From the NCBI GenBank assembly GCA_023055355.1, contig JALJCS010000018.1, positions 2,976,001-3,040,000 of the forward strand: 64,000 nucleotides of DNA, read 5' to 3'. Within the stretch, counting starts at the first letter, position 1; each line of letters begins with the position of its first letter. The position numbers and the translations under genes are program-made. The DNA comes from Agelaius tricolor. Taxonomy: Eukaryota > Chordata > Aves > Passeriformes > Icteridae. The notes under the pieces are model-generated. The model was given only the letters and a program-made list of their open reading frames with translations. It was not told the DNA's origin and made no database searches. Below are positions 13,000-25,621 of this stretch, one piece after another.

Positions 13000-15989
13000 A
13001 AAGCGGGGAGGGGAAAGAGAATATGAAAAAAGGAAAAAGAAAAAGGCTCTTTCTTCTAAACAAGGGAAATTAACACGAATTATTGGAGAGAAGGGTCTCT
13101 GCTCTGACAGTCAGGTCAGCCCCAGCCACAGATGAGCTCCCATCCAGCCTCCCAAAGCAGGATGGGGGTGGCTCCGGTGGCAGGGGGAAATGGGAGGCTG
13201 CAGCAGTTCAATTACAGGTATAGAAATAAATATCAGCACCAAAGAGGTTTTGCATTTAGGACACCCCCAGAGATTGTGGGGAGAGATGAGCTGATACCAC
13301 ACAGAGACTGCAGATCATGAGTGGAAAAAAAATAACATCAAAGCTCTCTGCTCCCCCAGCTTTCCACACAAAGGGAACAGTTACCAAATACAGCCAAAAG
13401 CAAATACAAGAGGGCAGAAGAGCATTTCAAAATATCCTCCTGGAAAACCTTCCCTGGAACGATCTTCAGCAGCAGTTTATACTGATGGGCCCTGGCAGCA
13501 CCTCCATCTCCTCTGTTTCCACCTCCCTTCTGTGAGAGCTTGTTGTGATGAGATCCTGATCGATCAAAAGCAAGAGGCTATGAATGTGTAACAAGGACAG
13601 ATCTTAACCCTTCTCATATTCATTGTGCTTCTTTCTGCAGCTGAGAATTTCCAGGCAAGTGAAACAGAACATTTCAATTATATATAGTATACATAGGGCC
13701 TTTCAAAAAGGGAGAAAATCTGGAGCACAGCCAAAAATTGTACATTAAATTAAAAAAAAAAAATCAATACATCTCTTTGCATCTTCACAACTCAGCAGAG
13801 CCCCAGGTGAGGTTCTCATCCTGGCACACTGGAACAGATCTTGGTCTGCTCCAGCACAATTGTCTGCAGATGTGATTTTTTTAACTCCAGGAGGTCCTGG
13901 CAGTACCTGAACGTTGCATTTTACTTCTGCTCATTGATGCTACAGAATCCCTTACAGCTCAGGGGTAGCAGAGGTGGCAGCAGAAAGCTGAGAGAAAGCT
14001 ACAAAGCTGCTGCTGTGCACCTCAATCCACAGAGGACATAAACCTGCCAATAACCCATTGCACACTGCATACAGTGCAAATACTCATCGTTTGCTGCTTA
14101 TCCCTTTTTCTTTTCTTGATTGTTAAGGGCAGAAATGCCCAATTCCTATCCAATCACTACAGAATTATCATCCAGCCTCCCCCCACTCCCAATCTGCCCT
14201 AGATTCCTCTTCTGCAACGATGTCATCTACAATACCTGAGACGCTGCTGGGTTTTCTGCTCTGTAGTGATGCCCAGTCGTTCTAAACACCCTGAACCAAT
14301 GCAATAACATCTATTAAAGTCACAGGAAAGATTGATGCATGTCCCTAACATTAACCTGCAGCAAGGATAAATCCATCTGTCTGGGAAGAGCTGAAAAGCC
14401 ACATGTTGATCCCTCAGGTGCACACACAGGTAAAACACACAGCCTCTACCTGCCCATCTGTGACTCAGCATACAATGAAGAAACCCAAGAATTTTGGGCT
14501 CAACATCCTCCTGTTGAGCAGACAAACCCCCTCAAAGGCAGATTTTCCTCAAATATAATATTGGAATGACAAGCTGTAGTTATTCATTGTGGTGTCTGAA
14601 ATACTAGCAGTGCTAGCAGAAACTGATTAGTGAATGGCCAAAATGAAAGTAATTGCACATTTGCCTCTCAGATGTACTCACCTTTTGAGACGTATCAGCA
14701 GCCTACAATGATATTAGTCTTTATTCCATTCATTTACCACTCAGTTCTTCATCTTTCTGCTATATCTCTAATTTTGCAGCATTGCCCAGTGCTTATCTAC
14801 AGGTCTCTAAGTGAATTTGTCTTCACTTGTTTTTAACAGTTTTTAAACTTCACCACCCTGCTTTTGTGTTTTGGCATAGCTTGTCCTCCTGTCATTTTCC
14901 ACTGGGCACAGGGATGTGTCAGGCAGCTTTGCTCACCAGAATGTGCATGTAGCCAGCTGGGCAGAGGGATGTGTCAGGCAGCTTTGCTCACCAGAATGTG
15001 CATGTAGCCAGCACCATCTCGGCACCCAGATCCTGCCACGCTGCCTGCCCAACCCAGCACACGAGTTTCTGATCCCCACACCACTCAGGTAAGCAGCTCT
15101 GGGTCACAGCCAAGATCCAGTGCTCATTAATGTTAAATATCGAGGGTCAGTCACAACACAGACACTGCTGCCATGAAGGGAATAACACAATTGTGCCACG
15201 GGGGCAGAATCCAGCCTTGCCTGTTGTGTGGAGCCACTGCTCTGCTTGGCTGAGTCCCAGGCGTGTTCCTCCCTGCCCGTTTGTGCTTTCCCTTCCACAT
15301 CCAGCTCAAGGCAGTCCCAAGTGTGCCTTTATACACAGGGTCCCTACTCACTTTTTGGGCCACCCTTCCACCTAATCCTTCTTTTCAGGCTCTCCAATCT
15401 CAAAGGTCTCCTCTCCATTTCAATTCACTGACTCTAATTACATTACTATGCTGTGTTAAAGAATTAAGTTGTATTAAACACCTTTAACATAGACACTTTC
15501 CTTGGTATCACAGCAGATAATTTAAACCTCCTCATCCTACATTTGCCTTCAGTTTGCCATATCCAAACAATTCCCTATTCCCTTCTCTCTGCTGGACCCA
15601 ACCTTAGAGCCCGTTTGACCCAGCTGACGGAGGAATTCATCTTTGTGATCCTTCTGAGGTACCATTCCCTTCCACACGACCCCTCACCATGTCTCACTCC
15701 CTGACATGTTCAGAGAGCTCTTCCTCCGTGTTCCTCTGCCTGCCTGGTGCTTGCCCTTGCGCCGCCTCGGGGCGCACTCATTCTCCCTCCCTGCTTTACA
15801 TTTCCTGCCAATCCTCCCCTTTTTCTGCGGTTAGACATCGCTAGTCCAGCCACATTGTGCTTCTGGTGGCTGCCAGAAGAAACTGTTACACCAGCAAAGG
15901 CAAAAACGAAAGGTGAAGACCCAAACTGGTTTGTGTGGTGGCTGTGGAGCACCACACGAAGGGACACTTGTGCTTGAACATCATCATGA
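13000..15989. other. Non-coding between PCDHAC1 and the alpha array
   Basis: Mixed-composition DNA with no cadherin-like frame, no RNA gene and no clear transposon. It contains one two-copy 55-bp tandem repeat, annotated separately. The short frames in it look like chance. Confidence 0.6.
14902..15011. repeat. Two-copy 55-bp tandem repeat
   Basis: The unit beginning 'ctgggca' at 14902 repeats from 14957 with only one or two differences, sharing 'gggatgtgtcaggcagcttt' and 'gctcaccagaatgtgcatgt'. The high identity suggests a recent local duplication. Confidence 0.95.
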
Positions 15990-17350
15990 TGTCAGCGATG
16001 ATTTAAAAGCGCCGTTTCCGCGGGCAATGCATCGGAGGTGGTGCCTTCAATGGAGGTTTGCAGGACACGTCCTGCTCGGTGCTGGGGCTTGGGACAATCC
16101 CAGGGGCGCTCACCAGAACCGAGGGGCGCCCATTGGTGCTAAATTAGGGCACTGAACTCCGGAGGGAGACAGCAGGGGAATCTGTGAAGGAGAACGGACG
16201 GAACAACAGCTCCGTTGTTCCTCCTCCCAAGGAAACCGATGAGCTCTGCGCGACGCAGGTGCCCCCGGAGGGCAGCTCCAGCCCAAAGGAGCGCATGAAA
16301 AGCTCCCACAACAATGGGAACCCGGCAGCGCACAGGGTCTGCCTGCGAACCGAGGACGACCGGACCTCGGATTGAGCCCAGATCGCCCCCACAGAGCCGC
16401 CGACGGAGATGCAAGGACCCCGCTATTCCCTTTCACACGAGAAGAAGGACGGGGGTGCCCCGGAGACCCCAAACACCGGGCTCCTCCCTCTCGGGAGGTG
16501 TGGCAGGCAGCCCGCCCTGAGCCCTGCGGGAGCCCCCAGCCCAGGCTCGCTCTCAGCCCCGTGCGTCTCCCGGTGGAGGGGACGGAAACAACTTGGGCAT
16601 CATCGCCGGGCTGATCTGCTCTGAGCCCCTCTTCTTTGCCAAGGCGGGCTGTGCCTGCTGGCAGAGCGAGCAGTGGTGTCAGGATGCCCTTCAAAAAGCT
16701 CGCAGCTGCTCCTTGGGGACGCGGGAGCAGAGATGACTTTTAGCTATCAGCAGCCTGGAGTAACGAACCCCTAACGCAGAGGATTTCTATATTCCCACGA
16801 AAATCCTCATTACCCGCATGGAGGCACAGAAACAGGGACCCACTGCATGCTATTCAGTACATCGCGGCCAAGATCTCGTCTCTTTAACACGAGGACACAG
16901 TTCGGTCTGTTGACCCCCAGTCAGAGACCACCGGACTTGACGGAAGCTGCCGGGGATGACACCAGCGACAGCGGCTACGGGGGCTCAGTCCCGCTCGGGC
17001 GGCAGGAGCGCCTCCGAGCCGAGCACTCGGAGTCTCAGCCAACTCCGAGGCAGCAGTGCCGAGCATTTCCTTGCCTTTAAAATCTCGTTTGGAAGCTGTG
17101 AAACATCCTCCGGCCGCCACGGCGGAGCAGGCGCTGCTGCCGCTTCCCCCCCGCTTCTCCCGCCCCCGGAGCCGCCCGCAGCAGCGCTCGGCAGCGATCC
17201 CGGCTGCCAGGATTGCTCTGGGTCTGATAACACTGCCTGAATCAGCGCCACTCTCCAGAAAAACGGGCGGCGGCAAGAACAGCCTGGGCTTGCAGCGACT
17301 GACGGCTCTGCGCGAAACTGGCAGCGTTTATTCAAGGCACTGACGGATAT
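15990..17350. promoter_or_regulatory. GC/CpG-rich island without a coding exon
   Basis: A CpG-rich stretch within otherwise AT-rich DNA between PCDHAC1 and the first ordinary alpha exon. No frame in it translates to cadherin sequence. Two CTCF-like cores lie close together on the plus strand: CCCAGGGGCGCT (16099-16110) and ACCGAGGGGCGCC (16118-16130). It could be an enhancer or boundary, an unrelated promoter, or the eroded promoter of a lost variable exon. The sequence does not decide between these. Confidence 0.35.
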
Positions 17351-19559
17351 TCCAGAGCCTTCTGTTAACCACTCCTGCCCGGACTATTCCGCGAGATAAA
17401 AACATCCACGAGCTGTTTCTAAAGTTAAGATTGTTTTATGTTTCTAACAGAAATATTGAAATATTTTCTTGACAGTGTACGTTTACAACAAACCCCGAAA
17501 AACTCTTCAACTCATTATTACAGTCAGAGAAACCAAGGGGAACCGAGCAGAAGCCAAATCCTGCCCTGCCCCAAACGGCACCGAGACCCCCACATAGCCC
17601 TTAATCATAACCCAAAGAAACCAGTCGCTTCCCACATCTGTGCACAAATGCTGCTTCTCCATCTTTTGTAGAGGCAGTTAAATCTATTTATAAGCTTAAA
17701 ATACACGTTTTTCCTTTAGAAAATTGCGGTTCCGTCACACCCATGTGAATAAAGGAAAGAAGTGACAGGTCTACAGAGCTGGGGCGGACCTTGCTCCTCA
17801 CAATTGAAGGAGTTCACGCATAGTTAAGTGGTGATCACCCACTCCCCTTCAGCACGCGACTCCCGTTCATGATCAAAGGAGACTAAATAAACAATCCCCA
17901 GCAAATACACAAAGAACTCAAAGTTAAAGCCGGTACTAAGTGACCTAAGAGAAGAAAAGAGAAAATCGTGGGACACATTGAAATGCTTTTCTACGGATCG
18001 ACGAGAGATAAGCCATTTCTGCAATACTTTTCAAAAAGGATATGGAGTTTTAAAAATTCATTGCTGTTGTCTGTACACCTATAAACACCATTCTAGTAAC
18101 TTTGGAAACAACGATCCATCATTTAAATTCTACAGTCCGTGTCCTTCCTCTAGAGAGCTCTATTAGCTCATAACAAAACCAATTGCACTTAGTCAAAATA
18201 AAAATACCGCGTTTACAGAGATCACTGTGTCTTAAAAACATGGGGGTTAACCAAACGAATTGAATGCATAACACGAAATATATACGTACTGCTTGTTTTT
18301 ATTACCCCGGCAGCTTTACATATTTCGCTTTTAAGCTATAGAGAAAATTAAATGAGATAGAAGAGATCTTCACTTTTCCCCTTAAAAATTGTTTTAATTT
18401 TCTGACACTGAACAAGAAACACTAAACATGAGCCTGAAGTCTTATCTCAAAGAGTACTTTGAAGCTGGCCGAGATGAGAACCGAGTCAACTCAGTGCCAT
18501 CAGAGCAAGGAAAAGATCAGCTGATAAATCATGGTGTTGAAAACAACCCAGTAATTAAACAATCGCTTTCTGCGTCGGGAAATCACTGAGGAAAATAGTG
18601 CCGAAACTGTTCTCTTGGTATTTTCTGCTCTGCTGCCGAGAGAGCCAAAAGCTTTCAAGCTACCATCATTGAACGCCACACACAAAAGTTTTCCGTTCTA
18701 ATTTTCCCTTCACCAATTTCCCGCCTTTCTCCTCTCTCACCAAATTTGGACTCTTTTTTCTACTGCGTATTTCTGTACGGATGGAATAAAAGAGACGCCC
18801 CATCACTACGAAAAGTGAGATCAGGTCTTGGGGAATGGTAAATCACCACCCCGTTCCTCAAACAGTTCTGCATCTCTCCACAAAGCATCCTGGATTTTCC
18901 TGCACGCCGCGCTCACACACGCACATATTTTCGATGGACTTCCAGAGTCAAAACAACGCTCACAACTTCCACCAACGTTCATCAGCTCTTTTCGCCCCCA
19001 AATTATCACATCGTGTATTTCAGTTTCTCAAGACTGGCGAATCGTGACAATCAGAAAGCTTCTAATTCTAAAAACTCACGAAGGCATCTTGGCGCTTCAC
19101 TGATACATCATCAAATAAGACGTTCCAAGACGCAATTACATTCACCTTGAGGGAGATCTCAAACTACTGAACAACTCACAATCAGTTTGAAAGGCGCTTT
19201 AAACAGGAAAATGAAATATCCCCTAACACCTAGCAATGCAATTTGACGCTAAAGAGACAGCAAAAACAAAAATTCCAAACACCATTAAAAAAATAACATC
19301 CGATGCAAGACACTTTGTTAAAAGCGAAAGAAGAAAACACGAAAATTTTGAGGGGCAGTCAGGTATAGAGAAAATGAAATTTGAAAATGTGAACACGCAC
19401 ATAGAAGGAAGATCATCACGTTTAAATGCAATACACTGCAAAGCTAGGACGTCGTTCTAAAACTCTTATCACAGAAAAAGTGCTTTAATACATCAAAGAT
19501 TCATGTATTAAGGAAATCGTACTACCAAAGAGAGAAACAAAAATGTCGAAGAATCTTAC
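17351..19559. other. Non-coding, AT-rich, 3' flank of E22
   Basis: No supportable gene, repeat or RNA. The minus-strand frame of the E22 exon runs past its donor to a stop near 19485, which would be retained only in unspliced transcripts. Confidence 0.6.
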
Positions 19560-22037
19560 CACGCTTGAAGCAAGAGGGGAGACAGACGGCCCCTTCCCAG
19601 CAGAACCATTTTCTGCAGCAGGATCAGGCGGCGGCGGAGGGAAGTTGGGGCTGAAAACCATGAGGTCGCTCTTGGCAGCGCCGTCCGCCACGCACAGGCT
19701 GCGGCTGTGGCGCTGCGAGTAGGACCAGCTGCCCACTTCGCTGGCGCACACGAGCGTCGTGGGCCCGGGCCCCGAGAGCACGGCCGCCCGCGGCGCCCAG
19801 CGCGACGCCCCGTACAGCACCACGGCCAGCAGGAAGAGGCTGGACACGGCGCAGATGGCCACCACCAGCCACACGTTGGTGGCCGCGCTCGCCGCGCCGG
19901 GCCCCAGCTCCGCGCCCGCCGCCGAGCGCGACACCGCCGACGACGACGACGCCGCTGAGGAGCCCGCGGCCAGCGCCGCCTCGGCGGCCTCGAGCAGCGA
20001 CACGCTGAGCGTGGCCGTGGCCGAGCGCGCCGGCTCGCCGTGGTCGCGCACGACGATCAGCAGCCTCTGGCGAGGCCCGTCCGCCTCGTCCAGCGCCCGC
20101 GCCGTGCTCACCTCGCCGCTGTAGAGCCCCACGCGGAACGGGCCCTTGCCCCGCGGCTCGCACAGCTCGTAGCGCAGCCACGCGTTGTAGCCCGAGTCGG
20201 CGTCCACGGCGCGGATCTTGGCCACCACCTGCCCCGCCGGCGCCCCCCACGCCGCCCACGCCCACAGCGTGCCCGACTCCGAGCCCGCCCCCGCCAGCGC
20301 CGCCGCCGCCGCCTCCGCTGCCGAGCCCGCGGCCGGCAGCAGCGCCGGCGCGTTGTCGTTCTCGTCCAGCACGAACAGCTGCACCGTGGCGTTGCCGCTC
20401 AGCGCCGGCTCCCCCGCGTCCACCGCGCGCACCTCGAACTGCAGCACCTGCAGCTCCTCGTAGTCCAAGGGCTGCAGCGCCCACAGGCGCCCGCTCTCCG
20501 CGTCCACCGACACGTAGCTCGACGCCGGACGCCACCCCATGCCACCCGACGACGACGACGACCCCAGGCCGCCGTCCCACACCGAGTAGCTGACGCGCCC
20601 GTTGGCCGCCTCGTCCGGGTCCCGCGCCCACAGCCGCGCCAGCTCCGCGCCCGCCGCGTTGTTCTCCCGCGCCAGCACCGTGTACACGGCCTGCGCGAAC
20701 AAGGGCGCGTTGTCGTTCACGTCCGACACCGGCACCCGCAGCCCGCGCCTGGCGCGCAGCGCCGGCGCCCCGCCGTCCTCCGCACGCACCTCCACCTCGT
20801 ACTCCGACACCCGCTCCCGGTCCAGCGCCTCGCGCAGCACCAGCGAGTACGAGCCCAAGAACGTCGCCTCCAGACCGAACGGCGACGCCGGCCACACCCA
20901 GCACCGCACGCGACCGTTCTCCCCCGAGTCCCGGTCCGACACGCTCAGCAGGGCCACCACCGTCCCCACCGACGCGTCCTCCGCCACCGGCACCGACAGC
21001 GACGTCACCCACACCTCCGGAGCGTTGTCGTTCACATCCAACACCTCCAGCTCCACGCTGCAGTGACCCGACAGTGGGGGGAAGCCTTTGTCCCTTGCTT
21101 CTACAGGGATCTCGTATCTATTCATTTCTTCATAGTCTAATTTGCCTTGCAGTCTGATTTCCCCTTTGTTTTCGTCGATGGTGAACATTTCTTTAATTTT
21201 TGTACTAACACGTCTACTAAATACATATATAATATCACTATTGATCCCTTCGTCAGGATCCGTGGCACTAAGCGTGACTAACAGAGTCCCGAGCTCAGAA
21301 CCTTCTAGGGCTTTAACTTTATACACGGACTGGTTGAACTGGGGCGCGTTGTCGTTCGCATCCAGCACCGAGATCACCAGCTCCATCGTGCCCGTCAGAG
21401 ATGGCCGGCCCCCGTCAGTCGCTGTCAGCACCAACCGGTGCACGGGAATCGTCTCGCGGTCCAGGGGTTTCGTTAAAATAAGACCCAAAGATGCCCTCTG
21501 GTCATTATTCCCCTGATGATCAAGACTGAAATGCTCGCTGGGGCTGAGTGTGTAGGTGAGCTGCGCGTTCGCTCCGATATCCGCATCCGACGCGCCCTCC
21601 AGTGGGAAACGAGACCCCGGCAGAGACGATTCCGCGATGTTAAGGGTTTCTTCGTCCACACGGAAGACGGGGGCATTGTCGTTGATGTCGGTGACCTCCA
21701 GCTGCACATGGAAGACGCGCAGCGGCCGCTCCAGCAGCACCTCCAGGCGCAGTGCGCACGGCGCGCTCTTGCCGCACAGCTCCTCCCGGTCGAGCCGCGA
21801 GCTCACCAGCAGCGCGCCGCTCGCCCCGCTCACCTCCACGCTCGCCCGCCGGCCCTGCGCCACCAGCCGCAGCCGCCGCGCCTCCGCCTCGCCCGCCTCC
21901 AGGCCCAGGTCCTGCGCCAGACGGCCCACCACCGTGCCGGCCTTGGCTTCCTCCGGCACCGAGTAGCGCACCTGCCCGCCCGACAGCGCCCAGGCCGCCT
22001 GCAGCACCAGCACCCGCAGCACGGGCCCCCACCGCAT
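19560..22037 (-). CDS. PCDHA: Protocadherin alpha variable exon E22
   Basis: Encodes 826 residues of an alpha protocadherin: signal peptide about 1-22, EC1-EC6, membrane helix near 730-750 (NVWLVVAICAVSSLF) and a tail with WSYSQ and DLMVFSPNF, the alpha-type signature. This is the last ordinary alpha before PCDHAC1 and the most divergent of the seven at both ends. It starts MRWGP instead of MGERCC, leaves EC1 through VFRVDEETLN instead of VFPAARKNLS, and its tail ends ENGSAGKGPSVSP...SSV. The donor is GTAAGA after 19560, on a codon boundary (phase 0), whereas its neighbours use GTCAGT. EC3 is distinctive (VFSRRVSTKIKEMF). The EC5 loop has five serines and the juxtamembrane run four. The start has G at -3. 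EC1 after residue 8 and EC4-EC6 match the neighbouring exons almost exactly. Confidence 0.95.
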
Positions 22038-22430
22038 CGCCGCCGCTGTCGCCTCCGCTGCCTTCCCTGGCCCTGACCGGTTCTCCGCCGCTCCCCCGCC
22101 GTCCGCCTTAGGGTCTCCCTGGGAGAAGCGGAACGCCGCTCCGCTTTCCCGGCGCCCCGCCCGGGCCTGTCCGGCGCATCCTTTCTCCGGCTGACGGTAC
22201 CGTGACTGAGGCTCGGGGAGGAGCTGCCGCCCTTCCGTGGCTCACGGCGCCTTCGCGGCCAACAGCGGCACCTGGTGTCCGACCGCGGCTCCTCCCGTGA
22301 GCTGCCGCCTGCTGCCCTCCTCCCGCTGCGGCTCCGCGCGGGGACGGACCTGCCGTGGCTCCGCCCGCTCGGCCGAGGCGCTCCGAGATTTCCCTTCCGA
22401 ACACTGCCTTCCTCCGCAGCCGTAATTGTT
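22038..22430 (-). promoter_or_regulatory. PCDHA: E22 promoter/5' UTR, GC-rich and divergent
   Basis: A CpG-rich 5' flank that does not share the roughly 300-bp 5' block of the other alpha exons. The only short match I see to their promoter block is CCGTGAC at 22199-22205. The plus-strand text 'aacagcggcacctggtgtcc' (22261-22280) is a weak CTCF-like candidate. The start of transcription cannot be placed. Confidence 0.4.
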
Positions 22431-22485
22431 GGTCCTTTTGTCTCCTTCCCTTCTCCTTCTCTTCTTCCTGTTCTCCTTCCTTAAG

Positions 22486-25400
22486 GCACTTTAACTGAGA
22501 AGCACTTACTTGCCAAAATGTACATTCAATTGAACGCCCATATTAACCTAGGAATCATTCCGAGGAATATCTTCACTGCATAAAGCTACTTCTGATCTCC
22601 AGACTTCATCTTCTCTCATGCCTGAGGAGGCATAACTCAATTTTCTCATTTATGTTTTCTTCCGGAAGATACTGCAGCTGTTTCCTCTGCAGAAGAAGAC
22701 TGTATCCTTGATCTTCCATCTATAGAAAGTACTCAGGTCTTCAGAAGACATAGATTCACATGTAATGTACTTAGTCTAATCCAGGAATGCTAGAAACTAA
22801 CAGAAATTGCTTACCTTTTCATGGCTTTGTGACAGGGATGTAGCTGAGCAATTCCACATTGTCTCCTTGGTTTTTTGTAGAGTAAATAATACAGTAAACC
22901 CATCATATTACAAAGAGTACCTGTGTCTGTCCATAGCAGAATTGTTTTACCTTCTGAAGTGTATTTCCAACCTAGTAAAGCATCAGCAAATACCAACTCC
23001 AAAGACTTTCAACTCCGTCAGCGACTCCCTAACTCTACGCTCTCAACATTCCAACACAGCAGAAATCCTCTCAGAAGGGTGAAATAGCTCAGGGAACCTG
23101 AACTCTCTCATCTTTATGTATCAGTATTTTCTCTAAGTTTTATCCCCCAAGTGTAGTTGCACAATGAAGGTCAAGGTCTTGGTTATCATTTTTAGGCAGG
23201 TAGAAACTCACAGTATGGCAAAACCGTGTGCCTGTTACTGATGGAGATGAGCTGCTGCAGGACACAGCAGAACCATTCAACCATGGCACAACTGGGGATG
23301 AGATAAAAGGGTTGCACCTGCTCTGGCAAGGCACAGTTCATCTCATAACAGGTTCCCAGGCTCCCACCTCATTTACTGACATAAAGACATCAGAGTCTCT
23401 TCTCTACACAGCTACAGCATTTTCTGCTGCCCTGCCCTCTAGGCCAGGCAGTAACAGAAACCAGGGAATTTCACAGATTACTGAGCTGCTGGTTATACTA
23501 CAGGAAGAATCAACAATGCATGCACCCAAAGGTAAAAAGCAACAGCAAAAAAAGGAACATACAAAACGCTAAAAAAGTCCATGCAGGTCTGTCAAGAGAT
23601 ATTTTTAATGACACCTGCTGCTATTCTAACTGTTGTCTTGATTTATTATTGGTCTCCATTGTTAGGCCTGTGTTCAAGGATCACTGTTCAAAATTTCAGG
23701 GAAGCAGGGCTGAAAAAGCAAACAGGTTTTTTCCATTGTCTTAAATCCCTGCTGTATTGCCAACATTTCTGTATCCGTTTCTATGAAGGCAGAAACAAAG
23801 GAAACCTGAAGCCTCACAGCTTTCTCTCAAAGTAAAATTGACCTTAAGAGACTACAAGACAGTGAAGCACAGTTCAGTGAAAATATTATTGGGCAATGAC
23901 ACTACAGCATCAGTGCAGGAGGAGTAACTCTGGAGCTCAGAATTCTCTAGCACTTAGGCTTAACATTTTTTCCAGTGAAATCTTCTGTTCCAGTAGTTTG
24001 CTTTCTGATTATGGAGCATTGTGGAGCCACCCTTTATTTTTCAGCTGTATCTATTAAGCTGAATTAATATTATAATGTATATATTAAGGAGCACAGACTC
24101 TGCAATAAAAGAGCATTATTTGGCAGCATTGCTTTCACTCACAATTGCCAACACATCTCCTGATAAAGTCAAGCTAAATCACTCTCTGGAAATTGGGAGT
24201 TTCAAGCATCATCCATCTTCATTTCCACGTGATTATCATAAGGCAAGCACACAATGAGACAAAAAAAAAATCAGTTTATTTAAAAACCTATTCTCAGGGA
24301 AGGGAAAAACAAAATTAAATTAAGTAAACACAAATAAGATCATGTCAAAACCCCACAACATCCTAGAAATACAATGCCTATGACTGATGACTACATAGGA
24401 CTACCCAAGTCAGAAACCAAACTGAGGTGCTTCTACAAATACATTAACCATCAAAATCAAGTCCTTTACCAACATGTCTTGCTCAGTCTAGCACTACAGC
24501 TGCACATTTTGACATCTGCTTTGCTTTGTGTTCTTCTGCAATTAAGTACCTTACATCAGAAAGTTCATTTCAATCATACTTCGAAGGGGGAAGTGTAAAA
24601 TGCATCTGTCATTTTCACGTCCATAGTAATTCTGTAGTACTTCACAAATTAATATATACCATGCACGGTGAAGAGACAAGAACTTTAAATATAGATTTTT
24701 GTTTCAAAGGTGCAACAGAGGAGGAGAGACATTTGAGTAAGAAAAGACTGGAATCCAGCAATTCACAGCAGTTAAAAGCAAGAAATTCATTAGAACTGCC
24801 CCACCTGTAAGACAGGGAAATGTGGGCAAGTGAAGACACTCCATTCAAAATGAAAGACTGAAAGAGGCGCTCAGAGTTGTGATTAACTCCACAGGTGGAA
24901 GAAAATCAGACCTGATAAGACCAGCAAGATAAGGTTAACACTCCAGTCGGGCAGAAATCTTTATCAAGAATTATTCTATTTAGTAACTCACGAGGGGATC
25001 TCAGAAAGTCATGAACAGTGATGTATCAAAGATTACAGGAGATATCACCCTATGAAGCAGAGTTCAAATACAGGTCTGCAAGAAATAACTGCAGAAAAAG
25101 ATGATGACTCTGAAGACCTTGGTAAGAAAATGGCAAAATGTTTTTTATGCAGGGGACTACAAAGCAGAGGAGACAAGAAAAATATGTGGCTTCAAGAGAG
25201 ATTATGACTGATTCTGAAACAGCTACTGAAGGTTCTAGAACTACAAAATAGAGAAGAAAGTGACATACAGACGAACTCTATTCTCAATGATATCAAAAAT
25301 GCAAGACTCACAAGACACTGCAAGAAAAAAAAGTATTTCATTCAACTTGGCTCCGAGGTCAGCAAGACTTAAGTATTTTGCCAAGCTCCCCTCCTTAACA

Positions 25401-25621
25401 AGGTTAAAAGAAGAGAGAAGATCACAGTGGCATAAAAAACCTGCCAAGATACAACACATTACAGGCATCGAAGAGGAGGGATAACACAACCAACACCCAG
25501 AGGGTAAATGACCATGAAACACGGAGCGGACCCCACGGCGCGAGGGCGAAATACAGCTCCAGGTAGGAACTGCGCAGGGGGCGGTGAGAGGGGACAGAGC
25601 GAGAAAGAGAGAAACACTGAC
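22486..25621. other. Spacer between E28 and E22
   Basis: About 3.1 kb of AT-rich non-coding DNA. Unlike the other spacers I could not align it by eye with them, so it is older or of different origin. Short frames only. The E28 frame runs past its donor to a stop at 25241. Confidence 0.55.

Noticed and set aside
14630..14836. Short open frames through 13000-19500 as small genes
   Set aside because: They are of the length expected by chance, with no conserved motif, no good start context pattern and no splice structure that I could support.
16110..16694. Minus-strand 194-codon frame in the GC-rich island, considered as a degenerate protocadherin exon
   Set aside because: No cadherin motif (no DXNDNAP, no LDRE) in any frame. 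It looks like chance openness in CpG-rich DNA.
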